Assembly (NCBI RefSeq): GCF_000271845.1
Contig: NZ_JH719395.1
Coordinates: 3,916,361 to 3,980,360, forward strand
DNA length: 64,000 nucleotides
Direction of reading: 5' to 3'
Source: Rhizobium leguminosarum bv. trifolii WSM2297
Lineage (GTDB): Bacteria > Pseudomonadota > Alphaproteobacteria > Rhizobiales > Rhizobiaceae
Shown here: positions 56,712 through 64,000 of the stretch, one piece after another
Layout of the letters: the number at the start of each line of letters is the position of its first letter
Position numbering within the stretch: position 1 is the first letter of the stretch
Notes under the pieces: generated by a model
Databases searched by the model: none
What the model was told of the DNA's origin: nothing
The model's input: the letters and a program-made list of their open reading frames with translations, nothing else
Made by a program: the position numbers and the translations under genes

Positions 56712-58301
56712 CTAAGCTGAAATCAGAGGCTCCTGGCGGGTCAGCCGCTCCTCGATGCGCTCCAGCGAGCCGAGCGCGAAGAAATCGTCGAAGGAGGCGA
56801 TCGGGACCTGCTCGGTCAGCTTCGAGAGAAACTCGTCCGAGCCGAGTTCCTCCTCGATCGCTTCCACCTCGGCCGAAAGCGGCCGGTCGACGATATAGAA
56901 ATCTGCATGTTTGCGCACCACCTCGTAGAGCATGGCGGCGACACCCTTCGGTTCATCGCCGAGAATGTCGATCGCCTGGGCCGACAGCAGCGCCTCGAGC
57001 GCCGCCAGGCGCTTCAGCGCCTGCATCTGCCGCTCGAAACGCTCGATCACCAGCGGCAGGAAGGCCGCTTCGTCCTCCAGCCCGGCCGCCACCACCAGCG
57101 ACTGCGCCGAAACCGGATTGGACATCGACAGCACGCGCGAAAAAATCTCGCCGGCGAGCTTGATGATCGGCCCGAAACCGGTGGCGATCCGCCCCGGCGG
57201 CACGAGATTGACCGGCAGGTCGCGCCGCTGGCCGTTGCCGAGAATGACGCAGCGGTTGAAGGCATTGCGCGCCGCATGCGCCATGCAGAGGGCTGCCGAT
57301 TCGAGCAGGATCGTCACATCGAGTGGTAGCGAGCCGCCCGACGTCATCACCCGTCCTTCCACAACGACGGGATTATCGTCGGAGCGCCCGGTGGCGGCTA
57401 GGATCTTGTGGCCGGTCGACAGCAGGTTCTCGATCACCGCGCCGAACACCTGGGCGATCATCCGCAGGCTGAGCGGATCCTGCACATGCGTTGCCACAGG
57501 CCAGTTCCAGTCGTCGGAGGCATTGCAGAGCCAGGCGCCGATCAGCGCCTCGCGCGCCGTGCCGACATGGCGGACGGCCTTCCAGGGATCACGGGACGCG
57601 CCGAGCGCGCCGGCCGCCATCATCGCCGTCGCCAGCAGAATGCGGATCGAAGCGGCGGCATTGCGCGTGGTTTCGGCTGCCGCCGCAAAGCTCACCGCAT
57701 TGATGCTGAGCGAGGCGAGGCTGTCGCGCGGCGCCATCCGCACCGGCTGCAGCCCGGCCGCCCGGAAGGCGTCGGCCGCCTGCATCCGCTGGCCGCGATA
57801 GACCGCTTCGCCGACGCCGGTCAGCACCGCGCCGATCTGCCCCATCAGCCCGATGTCGGCGCAGCCGATCGAGCCGGTGCGGCGTACGACCGGGATGAGA
57901 TCGGCTTCGAGCATGGTGATATAGGCCTGAATCAGTTCCGGCGTGCAGCCGACCTGGCCGGTCAGCGCCGTATTGACGCGGATCGCCATGGCGTTGCGCA
58001 CGACGTTGCAGGAAAAGGGGGTGCCGGTGCCGAAATGATGGGCGCGCACCAGCCCGAGATTGAAAGTGTCGAGTTCGTCGGCTGACCACTCGACATCCTT
58101 CATGGCGCCGACGCCGGTCGTCGAGCCGTAGACGGGCATGCCGGAGGCGATCGCATCCTCGACGATCTCGCGGGCGATGGCGATGCGGGCCATGCCGGTT
58201 GCCGAAGCCGAAATCGTCGCCTTGCCTGCACCGATCGCCGCCATCTCGGCAAAACCGAGCGGTCGTCCGGAAAGTTCGATGCCAGGGCGTTCGTGCTGCA
58301 T
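56712..58301 (-). CDS. Histidine ammonia-lyase homologue without MIO, probable ergothionase
   Basis: A 529-aa aromatic amino-acid lyase family member. The fold motifs are clear: YGSTTGVGAMKD (catalytic Tyr 58 region), RNAMAIRVNTALTG, and NPVVVEGRVMTSGG. The Ala-Ser-Gly from which the MIO cofactor forms is absent: GSIG-CAD-IGLMG at 143-154 has Cys-Ala-Asp at 147-149. Ergothionase, which eliminates trimethylamine from ergothioneine, is a known family branch that works without MIO. AGGAGA precedes the ATG. First gene of the operon. Confidence 0.8.
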   Translation of the reverse strand: MQHERPGIELSGRPLGFAEMAAIGAGKATISASATGMARIAIAREIVEDAIASGMPVYGSTTGVGAMKDVEWSADELDTFNLGLVRAHHFGTGTPFSCNVVRNAMAIRVNTALTGQVGCTPELIQAYITMLEADLIPVVRRTGSIGCADIGLMGQIGAVLTGVGEAVYRGQRMQAADAFRAAGLQPVRMAPRDSLASLSINAVSFAAAAETTRNAAASIRILLATAMMAAGALGASRDPWKAVRHVGTAREALIGAWLCNASDDWNWPVATHVQDPLSLRMIAQVFGAVIENLLSTGHKILAATGRSDDNPVVVEGRVMTSGGSLPLDVTILLESAALCMAHAARNAFNRCVILGNGQRRDLPVNLVPPGRIATGFGPIIKLAGEIFSRVLSMSNPVSAQSLVVAAGLEDEAAFLPLVIERFERQMQALKRLAALEALLSAQAIDILGDEPKGVAAMLYEVVRKHADFYIVDRPLSAEVEAIEEELGSDEFLSKLTEQVPIASFDDFFALGSLERIEERLTRQEPLISA

Positions 58302-58391
58302 GTGCCGTATCTCCTAAACTGCGAGACTAAGCGAGCCCTCCCTAAGATGGGATATCCTAAATGCCGAACACAGCATGTTATCGAAAGACGG
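58302..58391 (-). promoter_or_regulatory. Leader of the ergothioneine-like operon
   Basis: The 90 bases between the ubiB stop and the lyase ATG contain GGATATCC and repeated TTAGG-type words (three in 60 bases when read leftward). They could hold a promoter or a regulator site. There is no obvious terminator after ubiB, so read-through from ubiE-ubiB is possible. No regulator gene is adjacent. Confidence 0.3.
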
Positions 58392-59966
58392 TCAGCTCAG
58401 CATCCAGGCAATATAGAGAAGCGTCAATGCGATGATCCACAGCGCAATCCTGGCCGAACGGTTATGCCGCGCCTCGGCCTTGCCGATCGCTTCGGCCGTC
58501 TCAGCGTCGAAGCGCAGACCGTGTTCGCTCATATGCAGGAGCTGGTGATGGAATTTTTCGGTCTTCGCCGCAATTTCCGGCACGGCTTCGGCGAGCTTCA
58601 CGGCCGCCTTCAGCCCGTCCTTCAGATCGGTGGCGATCCGCTTCGGGCCGAGATTGTTGCGGATCCAGTCGCCGACCACAGGTTCGGAGGCCTTCCACAT
58701 GTTGAAGCGTGGGTTGAGCATGCGCGACACGCCTTCGACCACCACCATGGTCTTCTGCAGCATCACCAGTTCCGGCCGCGTCGCCATGTCGAAGAGCTCG
58801 GTCACTTCGAACAGCAGCGTCAACAGCTTGCCCATCGAGATCGTCTCGGCCGGCTGTCCGTGGATCGGCTCGCCGATCGCCCGGATCGCCTGGGCAAAGC
58901 TCTCGACATTGTGGTGTCCCGGAACATAACCGGCCTCGAAATGCACCTCGGCAACGCGGATATAATCGCGGGTGATGAAGCCGTAGAGGATTTCGGCGAG
59001 GAAGCGCCGTTCCTTTTTGCCGAGCCGCCCGACAATGCCCATGTCGACGGCGACGATCATGCCGTCGGCATCGACGAAGAGATTGCCCGGATGCATGTCG
59101 GCGTGGAAAAAGCCGTCGCGCAGCGTATGGCGCAGGAACGACTGGATCAGCGTATCGGCAAGCAGGTTGAGATCGTGGCCGGCCGCCCGCAGACCCTCCA
59201 CATCGGACATCCTCGTGCCGTCGATCCACTCCATGGTGATGACGTCGCGGCCGGTGCGCTCCCAGTCGACCTTCGGCACTCGGAAGCCGGGATCCCTCTC
59301 GGTATTTTCGGCGATCTCGGAAAGCGCTGCGGCCTCCAGGCGAAGATCCATCTCCACCTTCGTCGTCTGTTCCAGCGTCTTCGTCACCTCGACCGGCCGC
59401 AGCCGCCGGCTGGAGGCTAGGAAACGCTCCTGCATATGGGCAACGAGATACATCGCCTCGATGTCATGGGCAAAGCGCTGGCGCACGCCCGGCCGCACGA
59501 TCTTGACGGCGACCTTCTTGCGGCCCTCTGATGTCTCGACCTCGGCCGGATGCACCTGGGCGATCGAGGCGGCGGCGATCGGATCGCCGAAGCTGGCATA
59601 GAGTTCGCCGATCGGCCGTCCGAGCGATCCCTCGATATTGGCCTTGGCGGCGGCCGCGGGAAAGAAGGCCATCCGGTCCTGAAGCTGCGACAGGTCGTTG
59701 GCGAATTCGACGCCGACGACATCCGGCCGGGTCGCCAGGAACTGGCCGATCTTCACATAGGAGGGGCCCAGCCGCTCGACGGCCTGCGCCAATCGGTCGC
59801 TGCGCTTTTGATGCCGTGCCTTGCTTCGCTCGAAAATCGTCACGAAGGATTTGGCAAGCGCGATCGGCGGCGGCAGGCCTTCGGACGGAAGAGCTGATAC
59901 GACGCCCTCACGCACGAGCACCCAGCCGACGCGCCAAAGGCGGAAATAGGCTCCGAAAGTGCTCAT
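58392..59966 (-). CDS. ubiB: UbiB, ubiquinone biosynthesis protein kinase-like
   Basis: ADCK/UbiB atypical kinase of 524 aa needed for ubiquinone synthesis, probably to extract or present precursors from the membrane. The diagnostic KxGQ is Lys 72 to Gln 75 in SYVKIGQFLATRPD; the Ala-rich nucleotide loop (PIAAASIAQVHPAEV), ITMEWIDGTRM, and HADMHPGNLFVDADGMIVAVDMG follow. A C-terminal hydrophobic segment (IALWIIALTLLYIAWML) anchors it. 50 bases after ubiE. Confidence 0.95.
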   Translation of the reverse strand: MSTFGAYFRLWRVGWVLVREGVVSALPSEGLPPPIALAKSFVTIFERSKARHQKRSDRLAQAVERLGPSYVKIGQFLATRPDVVGVEFANDLSQLQDRMAFFPAAAAKANIEGSLGRPIGELYASFGDPIAAASIAQVHPAEVETSEGRKKVAVKIVRPGVRQRFAHDIEAMYLVAHMQERFLASSRRLRPVEVTKTLEQTTKVEMDLRLEAAALSEIAENTERDPGFRVPKVDWERTGRDVITMEWIDGTRMSDVEGLRAAGHDLNLLADTLIQSFLRHTLRDGFFHADMHPGNLFVDADGMIVAVDMGIVGRLGKKERRFLAEILYGFITRDYIRVAEVHFEAGYVPGHHNVESFAQAIRAIGEPIHGQPAETISMGKLLTLLFEVTELFDMATRPELVMLQKTMVVVEGVSRMLNPRFNMWKASEPVVGDWIRNNLGPKRIATDLKDGLKAAVKLAEAVPEIAAKTEKFHHQLLHMSEHGLRFDAETAEAIGKAEARHNRSARIALWIIALTLLYIAWMLS

Positions 59967-60016
59967 GCAGTTTTGCCTGCTTGCGAAGGCGTGGCCAATT
60001 TCTCCACCCTCATTCC

Positions 60017-60793
60017 TCAGAGCTTCCAGCCGGAATGAAGGGCGGCGATGCCGCCGGTATAATTGGTATAGCTGACGCGCGAAAAGCCGGCATGGCGGAT
60101 CATTGCCGCGAAATTCTCCTGGTTCGGGAACTTGCGGATCGATTCCACCAGATATTGGTAGGGTTCGGCATCACCGGTGATCGCCTTGCCGAATTGCGGA
60201 ATGGCATTGAACGACCAGGCGTCGTAGATCTTGTCGAGAAGCGGCATGTCGACTTCGGAAAATTCCAAGACCAGCAAACGCCCGCCGCGCTTCAACACGC
60301 GATAGGCCTCAGACAGCGCCACATCGATCCGCGGCACGTTGCGGATGCCGAAGGCGATCGTATAGGCGTCGAAGCTGGCCGCCTCGAAGGGCAGTTCCTC
60401 GGCATTCGCCTCGACGAAGGTGAGATTGCCGGAAAGCTTCTTCTTTTCCGCCCGCTCGGCCCCGACGCCGAGCATCGAGCCGTTGATATCGAGCACGGTC
60501 GCATGCGCCTGCCTGCCGGAAGCCTCGACGATGCGGAAGGCGATGTCGCCGGTGCCGCCGGCAACGTCCAGCACCTTGTAACCCGGCTCCTTGCGCGGAT
60601 TGAGCGCCGAAATCATCGCATCCTTCCAGGCGCGATGCATGCCCATCGACATGACGTCGTTCATGATGTCGTAGCGCTTGGCGACCTTGTGGAACACCTG
60701 GTTGACCAGGCCCTGCTTCTCGCCGTCAGACACCTCACGGAAGCCATAGGAGGTCTCCATGCCGCCATCGGCGGAGGTGCGGCTTTCTGACAT
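60017..60793 (-). CDS. ubiE: Ubiquinone/menaquinone biosynthesis methyltransferase UbiE
   Basis: C-methyltransferase of ubiquinone synthesis, 258 aa. Motifs: [25 protein letters not shown] (in part), the SAM loop [26 protein letters not shown], and the C-terminal [18 protein letters not shown] 60793 is the conserved start; the frame extends to 60901 into the region shared with the divergent mutM. Operon with ubiB. Confidence 0.97.
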   Translation of the reverse strand: MSESRTSADGGMETSYGFREVSDGEKQGLVNQVFHKVAKRYDIMNDVMSMGMHRAWKDAMISALNPRKEPGYKVLDVAGGTGDIAFRIVEASGRQAHATVLDINGSMLGVGAERAEKKKLSGNLTFVEANAEELPFEAASFDAYTIAFGIRNVPRIDVALSEAYRVLKRGGRLLVLEFSEVDMPLLDKIYDAWSFNAIPQFGKAITGDAEPYQYLVESIRKFPNQENFAAMIRHAGFSRVSYTNYTGGIAALHSGWKL

Positions 60794-60942
60794 CAGACTG
60801 CTCCATTCCTTAAGATTCGGGCGCGGCGGCCATAGCGAAAGACCGCGCGCGACGTTATCACTGGGCCGCGCTCTCGGCGGCACCCTGGCGCTATAGCGCA
60901 CATCGTCGTCGGTTGAAACACGTTAGACATAGATGGGTTAAG

Positions 60943-61848
60943 ATGCCGGAATTGCCAGAAGTCGAGACGGTGAAACGCGGCCTGGCGCCGGCGATGGAGG
61001 GGGCTCGTATCGCGAAGCTGGAACTGCGCCGCGGCGATCTGCGCTTCCCCTTTCCCGATGCTTTCGCCGACAGGGTTTCCGGCCGCACCATCGTCAGCCT
61101 CGGCCGCCGCGCCAAATATCTTCTGGTCGATCTCGACGACGGCAACACGCTGATTTCCCATCTCGGCATGTCCGGTTCTTTCCGTATCGAAGAGCGTCGC
61201 ATCGAAGAAGGTGCCGCCTCCGCCACGCCGGGCGAATTCCATCACCTCCGGTCGAAGGACGAGAAACACGATCACGTCGTCTTTCATCTGGAAGGTTCGG
61301 GCGGCCCGCGGCGGGTCGTTTACAACGACCCGCGCCGTTTCGGCTTCATGGATATGGTGGGGCGTGCCGATCTCGCCGCCCATCCCTTCTTCCGCGACCT
61401 CGGCCCGGAGCCGACGGGAAACGAGCTTGGCGCCGCCTATCTCGCCGAACGCTTCCGCGACAAGGCGCAGCCGCTCAAGAGCGCGCTCCTCGACCAGAAG
61501 AATATTGCCGGTCTCGGCAATATCTATGTCTGCGAGGCTCTGTGGCGGGCGCATTTGTCGCCGGCCCGCGCCGCCGGCACGCTGGTGACCGCAGGCGGCC
61601 GGCCGAAGGAACAGCTTAACCTGCTCGTCGCCGCGATCCGCGAGGTCATTGCCGATGCGATCGCCGCCGGCGGCTCGTCGCTGCGCGATCATATTCAGAC
61701 CGACGGGTCGCTCGGCTACTTCCAGCATTCCTTCTCCGTCTATGATCGCGAAGGTCAGGCTTGCCGCACGCCGGGCTGCGGCGGTACGGTCGCCCGTATC
61801 GTCCAGGCGGGCCGCTCCACCTTCTATTGCGCCACCTGCCAGAAATAA
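60943..61848 (+). CDS. mutM: Formamidopyrimidine-DNA glycosylase MutM
   Basis: Bifunctional glycosylase/AP lyase that removes 8-oxoguanine and formamidopyrimidines, 301 aa. Pro 2 after Met must be the N-terminal nucleophile, which fixes the start at 60943 ([14 protein letters not shown]). [10 protein letters not shown], the H2TH region and the C-terminal zinc finger [12 protein letters not shown]...CATC are present. Divergent from ubiE, the next gene follows after 20 bases. Confidence 0.97.
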   Translation: MPELPEVETVKRGLAPAMEGARIAKLELRRGDLRFPFPDAFADRVSGRTIVSLGRRAKYLLVDLDDGNTLISHLGMSGSFRIEERRIEEGAASATPGEFHHLRSKDEKHDHVVFHLEGSGGPRRVVYNDPRRFGFMDMVGRADLAAHPFFRDLGPEPTGNELGAAYLAERFRDKAQPLKSALLDQKNIAGLGNIYVCEALWRAHLSPARAAGTLVTAGGRPKEQLNLLVAAIREVIADAIAAGGSSLRDHIQTDGSLGYFQHSFSVYDREGQACRTPGCGGTVARIVQAGRSTFYCATCQK

Positions 61849-61868
61849 GAGAGAAACGGGAGAACAGC

Positions 61869-62642
61869 ATGGCCTATGAGACCCTGATCGTCGAAACCCG
61901 AGGCAATGTCGGCCTCGTCAGGCTGAACCGCCCGCAGGCGCTGAACGCCCTGAATTCCACCGTGCTCAAGGAGTTGAAGCAGGCCTATGTCGCCTTCCAT
62001 GCCGACGAGGCGGTGGGCGCGATCGTGCTCACCGGTTCCGAGCGCGCCTTTGCCGCCGGAGCCGATATCAAGGAGATGCAGCCGCTTGCCTTCGCCGATA
62101 TCTATAAGAGTGATTTCATCGGCGGCTGGGATGAGGTCGCCAAGGCCCGCAAACCGGTGATCGCTGCCGTCAGCGGCTTTGCCCTCGGCGGCGGCTGCGA
62201 GCTCGCCATGATGTGCGATTTCATCATCGCCTCGGAGACGGCGAAGTTCGGCCAGCCGGAAATCACCCTCGGCGTCATTCCCGGCATGGGCGGTTCGCAG
62301 CGGCTGACGCGCGCCGTCGGCAAGGCGAAGGCCATGGATCTGATCCTGACCGGCCGCATGATGGATGCGGCGGAGGCCGAACGCTCGGGACTCGTTTCGC
62401 GTGTGGTGGCGCCCGAGCGTCTTCTCGACGAGGCTTTCGCCGCGGCCGAAAAGATTGCCTCGCTTTCTCAGCCTTCGGTCCTGATGGCCAAGGAGGCGGT
62501 CAACCGCGCCTTCGAGACGACACTGGAAGAGGGTTTGCGTTTCGAGCGCCGGCTGTTCCACAGCCTCTTTGCCACCGACGACCAGAAAGAAGGCATGGCG
62601 GCCTTCGTCGAGAAGCGCAAACCGGCTTTTACGCACCGTTGA
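61869..62642 (+). CDS. Enoyl-CoA hydratase
   Basis: Crotonase-family hydratase of 257 aa, probably for beta-oxidation. Oxyanion holes are in [11 protein letters not shown] and [20 protein letters not shown]; the two catalytic Glu positions are in GCELAMMCD and [21 protein letters not shown] 61869 has ACGGGAG upstream. In rhizobia this gene lies between mutM and rpsT, as here. Confidence 0.95.
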   Translation: MAYETLIVETRGNVGLVRLNRPQALNALNSTVLKELKQAYVAFHADEAVGAIVLTGSERAFAAGADIKEMQPLAFADIYKSDFIGGWDEVAKARKPVIAAVSGFALGGGCELAMMCDFIIASETAKFGQPEITLGVIPGMGGSQRLTRAVGKAKAMDLILTGRMMDAAEAERSGLVSRVVAPERLLDEAFAAAEKIASLSQPSVLMAKEAVNRAFETTLEEGLRFERRLFHSLFATDDQKEGMAAFVEKRKPAFTHR

Positions 62643-62684
62643 ATGCTTTTAGGCGGTTCCCGCTGCAAAGCTTGAAAATCCGCG

Positions 62685-62713
62685 TTGACGTGGGCCGGCT
62701 TTAGAGTTATATG
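62685..62713 (+). promoter_or_regulatory. Sigma-70 promoter of rpsT
   Basis: TTGACG (62685-62690) and TATATG (62708-62713) are spaced by exactly 17 bases. Transcription would start near 62720, giving a leader of about 110 bases before rpsT. Confidence 0.7.
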
Positions 62714-62833
62714 CCCGCCCACGGTTCGGAAAGCCGGTTTGGTTTTCCGCGATTGCTCCCGCATTGCTGGATTTTGTGGCCGCAGGGCCCGCGGTAATGG
62801 CGGAGTTTGTTCGAATTCTTGAGAGAGGCATCC

Positions 62834-63112
62834 ATGGCCAATACAACTTCGGCGAAAAAAGCGACCCGCAAGATCGCCCGCCGTACCGACGTCAATAAGG
62901 CTCGTCGCTCGCGCGTTCGTACTTTCGTTCGCCAGGTCGAAGAGGCTATCGCATCCGGCGACGCCGCCAAGGCGAAGGAAGCTTTCCTGGCCGCTCAGCC
63001 CGAGCTTGCCCGCGCCGCCAGCAAGGGCGTGCTGCACGCCAACACGGCATCGCGCAAGGTCTCGCGTCTGGCCGCTCGTGTGAAGGCTCTTTCGGTCACC
63101 GCGACAGCGTAA
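62834..63112 (+). CDS. rpsT: 30S ribosomal protein S20
   Basis: A 92-aa basic helical protein of the 30S subunit. [17 protein letters not shown] and [15 protein letters not shown], then [23 protein letters not shown] are the S20 blocks. ATG 62834 has GAGAGAGG upstream. Own promoter and terminator. Confidence 0.97.
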   Translation: MANTTSAKKATRKIARRTDVNKARRSRVRTFVRQVEEAIASGDAAKAKEAFLAAQPELARAASKGVLHANTASRKVSRLAARVKALSVTATA

Positions 63113-63142
63113 TCTTCCATTAACGACCTCTTCGTTATGATT

Positions 63143-63168
63143 AGCCCGGTAATTTTACCGGGCTTTTT
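63143..63168 (+). terminator. Rho-independent terminator of rpsT
   Basis: AGCCCGGTAA and TTACCGGGCT form a perfect 10-bp stem with a 2-base centre (larger in practice) followed by TTTTT. It starts 31 bases after the rpsT stop. Confidence 0.9.
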
Positions 63169-63969
63169 CGATTCCGCCGATCAGCTCCTGTATGGTTAAT
63201 CTCACGACAGTTTCGTGTCAGCGCCATGACAGGAAAAAGCATTTAAAAACAAAAACTTGCGCAAGGATGCTTCGACACTGCGCGACTCTGCCCCACGCTT
63301 CCGTGACCAGGGGGGAGTCAAGAAGATTTTTATTTTTTTTCTTTCCATGCGTGTCAAAATAGCCCGAACGGGGAATCTCCTTGATTCAAAAGCGATTCTT
63401 TTTTGACGGTGGTGTGACGCCCGAAAAGGGTGGGCGGAGTCAATGGCCGCTTCTTAATTTTGCGTAAAATTCATCGTTGATATTGCCTTTTGATCCTGCC
63501 TAAATGGCCTCCAACAAAGGGCGCGGACATCACCTGCAGAGGCTCGGTCTTAACTGCCACGTCGGCAGGGCGATAAGTTTGTGCCATTTGTTACGGAGCC
63601 TTGCGCTTCCGTTTTTTCAAGCACTTGACGGATTTGGGCCGTAACGTGGCTGTTACGGGCAGGGATGTTTTGTGTCTTCGGCAGCCACACGTTTAAGGCG
63701 AGGTCGCCGGAGAAGGTTAAAGTAATATTGCGTTCGGGCTGGTCGGCCGAAAACGAGGATCGACCGCCAGCCTGGCACGGAAAGCCGATGAAGGTTGCCG
63801 CATGACTGCGGTCCCTGCAACGGAATTTTGTGCCGGTCCCTTCGGGGGCAGTGTTTGAGTGAACCGGCAGGCAAGCGGCTTCATGAGGATGCCGTCAGCT
63901 CGCCAAAGCGGGGAATAATCGGGCGGCTATTTTAGCGGAAGCCGCCCGGTGGAATTGAAAGGCGGCATT
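63169..63969 (+). promoter_or_regulatory. Long leader upstream of probable dnaA
   Basis: About 800 bases without a convincing gene, AT-richer in the first half with a T-rich run near 63330-63345. TTGACG (63625-63630) may be a -35 element. Three copies of a heptamer occur: GTTACGG at 63590-63596, CCGTAAC at 63639-63645, and GTTACGG at 63652-63658, the last two forming a perfect hairpin. No TTATCCACA DnaA box was found by eye. The small open frame at 63653-63874 has no support. Confidence 0.45.
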
Positions 63970-64000
63970 ATGCAGATGAATACGATGACGGCGGGCGGGC
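63970..64000 (+). CDS. dnaA: Probable start of dnaA, cut by window end
   Basis: ATG 63970 with AAAGGCGG 4 to 11 bases upstream opens a frame (MQMNTMTAGG) to the end of the window. In rhizobia rpsT is followed by dnaA, which is the main reason for the call; ten codons cannot show the DnaA domains. Other in-frame ATG codons follow at 63976 and 63985, so the exact start is open. Confidence 0.5.
   Translation, partial: MQMNTMTAGG

Noticed and set aside
50732..58301. Plain hut (histidine utilisation) operon
   Set aside because: HutI and HutG are missing, the lyase lacks the MIO tripeptide, and DUF917 plus carbamoylase do not belong to the hut pathway.
63653..63874. 73-codon minus-strand frame in the dnaA leader
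   Set aside because: No ribosome site or recognisable domain, and it lies in what looks like a regulatory leader.
63169..63969. Chromosomal replication origin beside dnaA
   Set aside because: No DnaA-box cluster was seen, and in related alphaproteobacteria the origin is near hemE rather than dnaA.

Overview
The window is a GC-rich alphaproteobacterial chromosome segment. It most resembles Rhizobium of the etli/leguminosarum group. The reasons are the gene sets and their order (coaBC, ubiB-ubiE, mutM, enoyl-CoA hydratase, rpsT, then the first codons of a probable dnaA at the right edge; dnaN with rsmI and yraN), a PmtA-like phospholipid methyltransferase, and several degenerate palindromic intergenic repeats of the kind common in rhizobia. 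No rRNA, tRNA, CRISPR array, phage or insertion sequence was recognised.

Layout. 1-6.5 kb: end of a DUF2252 gene, then a leftward set with an imelysin, a c-type di-haem protein, a second imelysin and a DUF1513 protein. This looks like a periplasmic iron-related system, with a possible Irr box upstream. 6.5-20.3 kb: mostly housekeeping genes, including an RsmB-type rRNA methyltransferase, an RlpA-like protein, queG, uppP, pyrF, a PmtA-like gene, dnaN, rsmI and yraN. 20.3-26 kb: a cupin gene and a LacI-controlled sugar ABC transporter with two identical operators, followed by gshB and a comM/yifB gene. 28.7-35.4 kb: a deaminase, cysK, LysE exporter, Dps, a DMT exporter with a divergent Lrp regulator, a frameshifted GNAT gene and an AT-richer orphan exported protein. 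35.4-46 kb: dut, prfC, a LysR/GST pair, GFA protein, S10 peptidase, a CynX-type transporter with a FadR-type regulator under a perfect 47-bp palindrome, a 23-codon mini-gene with its own terminator, a class II glutamine amidotransferase and coaBC. 46-50.7 kb: two SDRs, a divergent LysR, MFS exporter, VOC protein and an orphan VapB-like antitoxin.

The most interesting region is 50.7-58.3 kb, a leftward operon. It encodes a histidine-ammonia-lyase homologue whose MIO-forming Ala-Ser-Gly is replaced by Cys-Ala-Asp, a dihydropyrimidinase-like amidohydrolase, an M20 carbamoylase, a DUF917 protein, a small TfoX-like protein and a divergent urocanase. In combination these match the five steps known for ergothioneine catabolism: trimethylamine elimination, thiourocanate hydration, thiohydantoin desulfurisation, hydantoin ring opening, and N-carbamoyl-glutamate hydrolysis to glutamate. 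They do not match ordinary histidine utilisation. The assignment is inferred from the family combination and from residue changes in two of the enzymes.

58.4-64 kb returns to core genes: ubiB and ubiE leftward, then mutM, an enoyl-CoA hydratase, rpsT with a clear promoter and terminator, and an 800-bp leader before the probable dnaA start.
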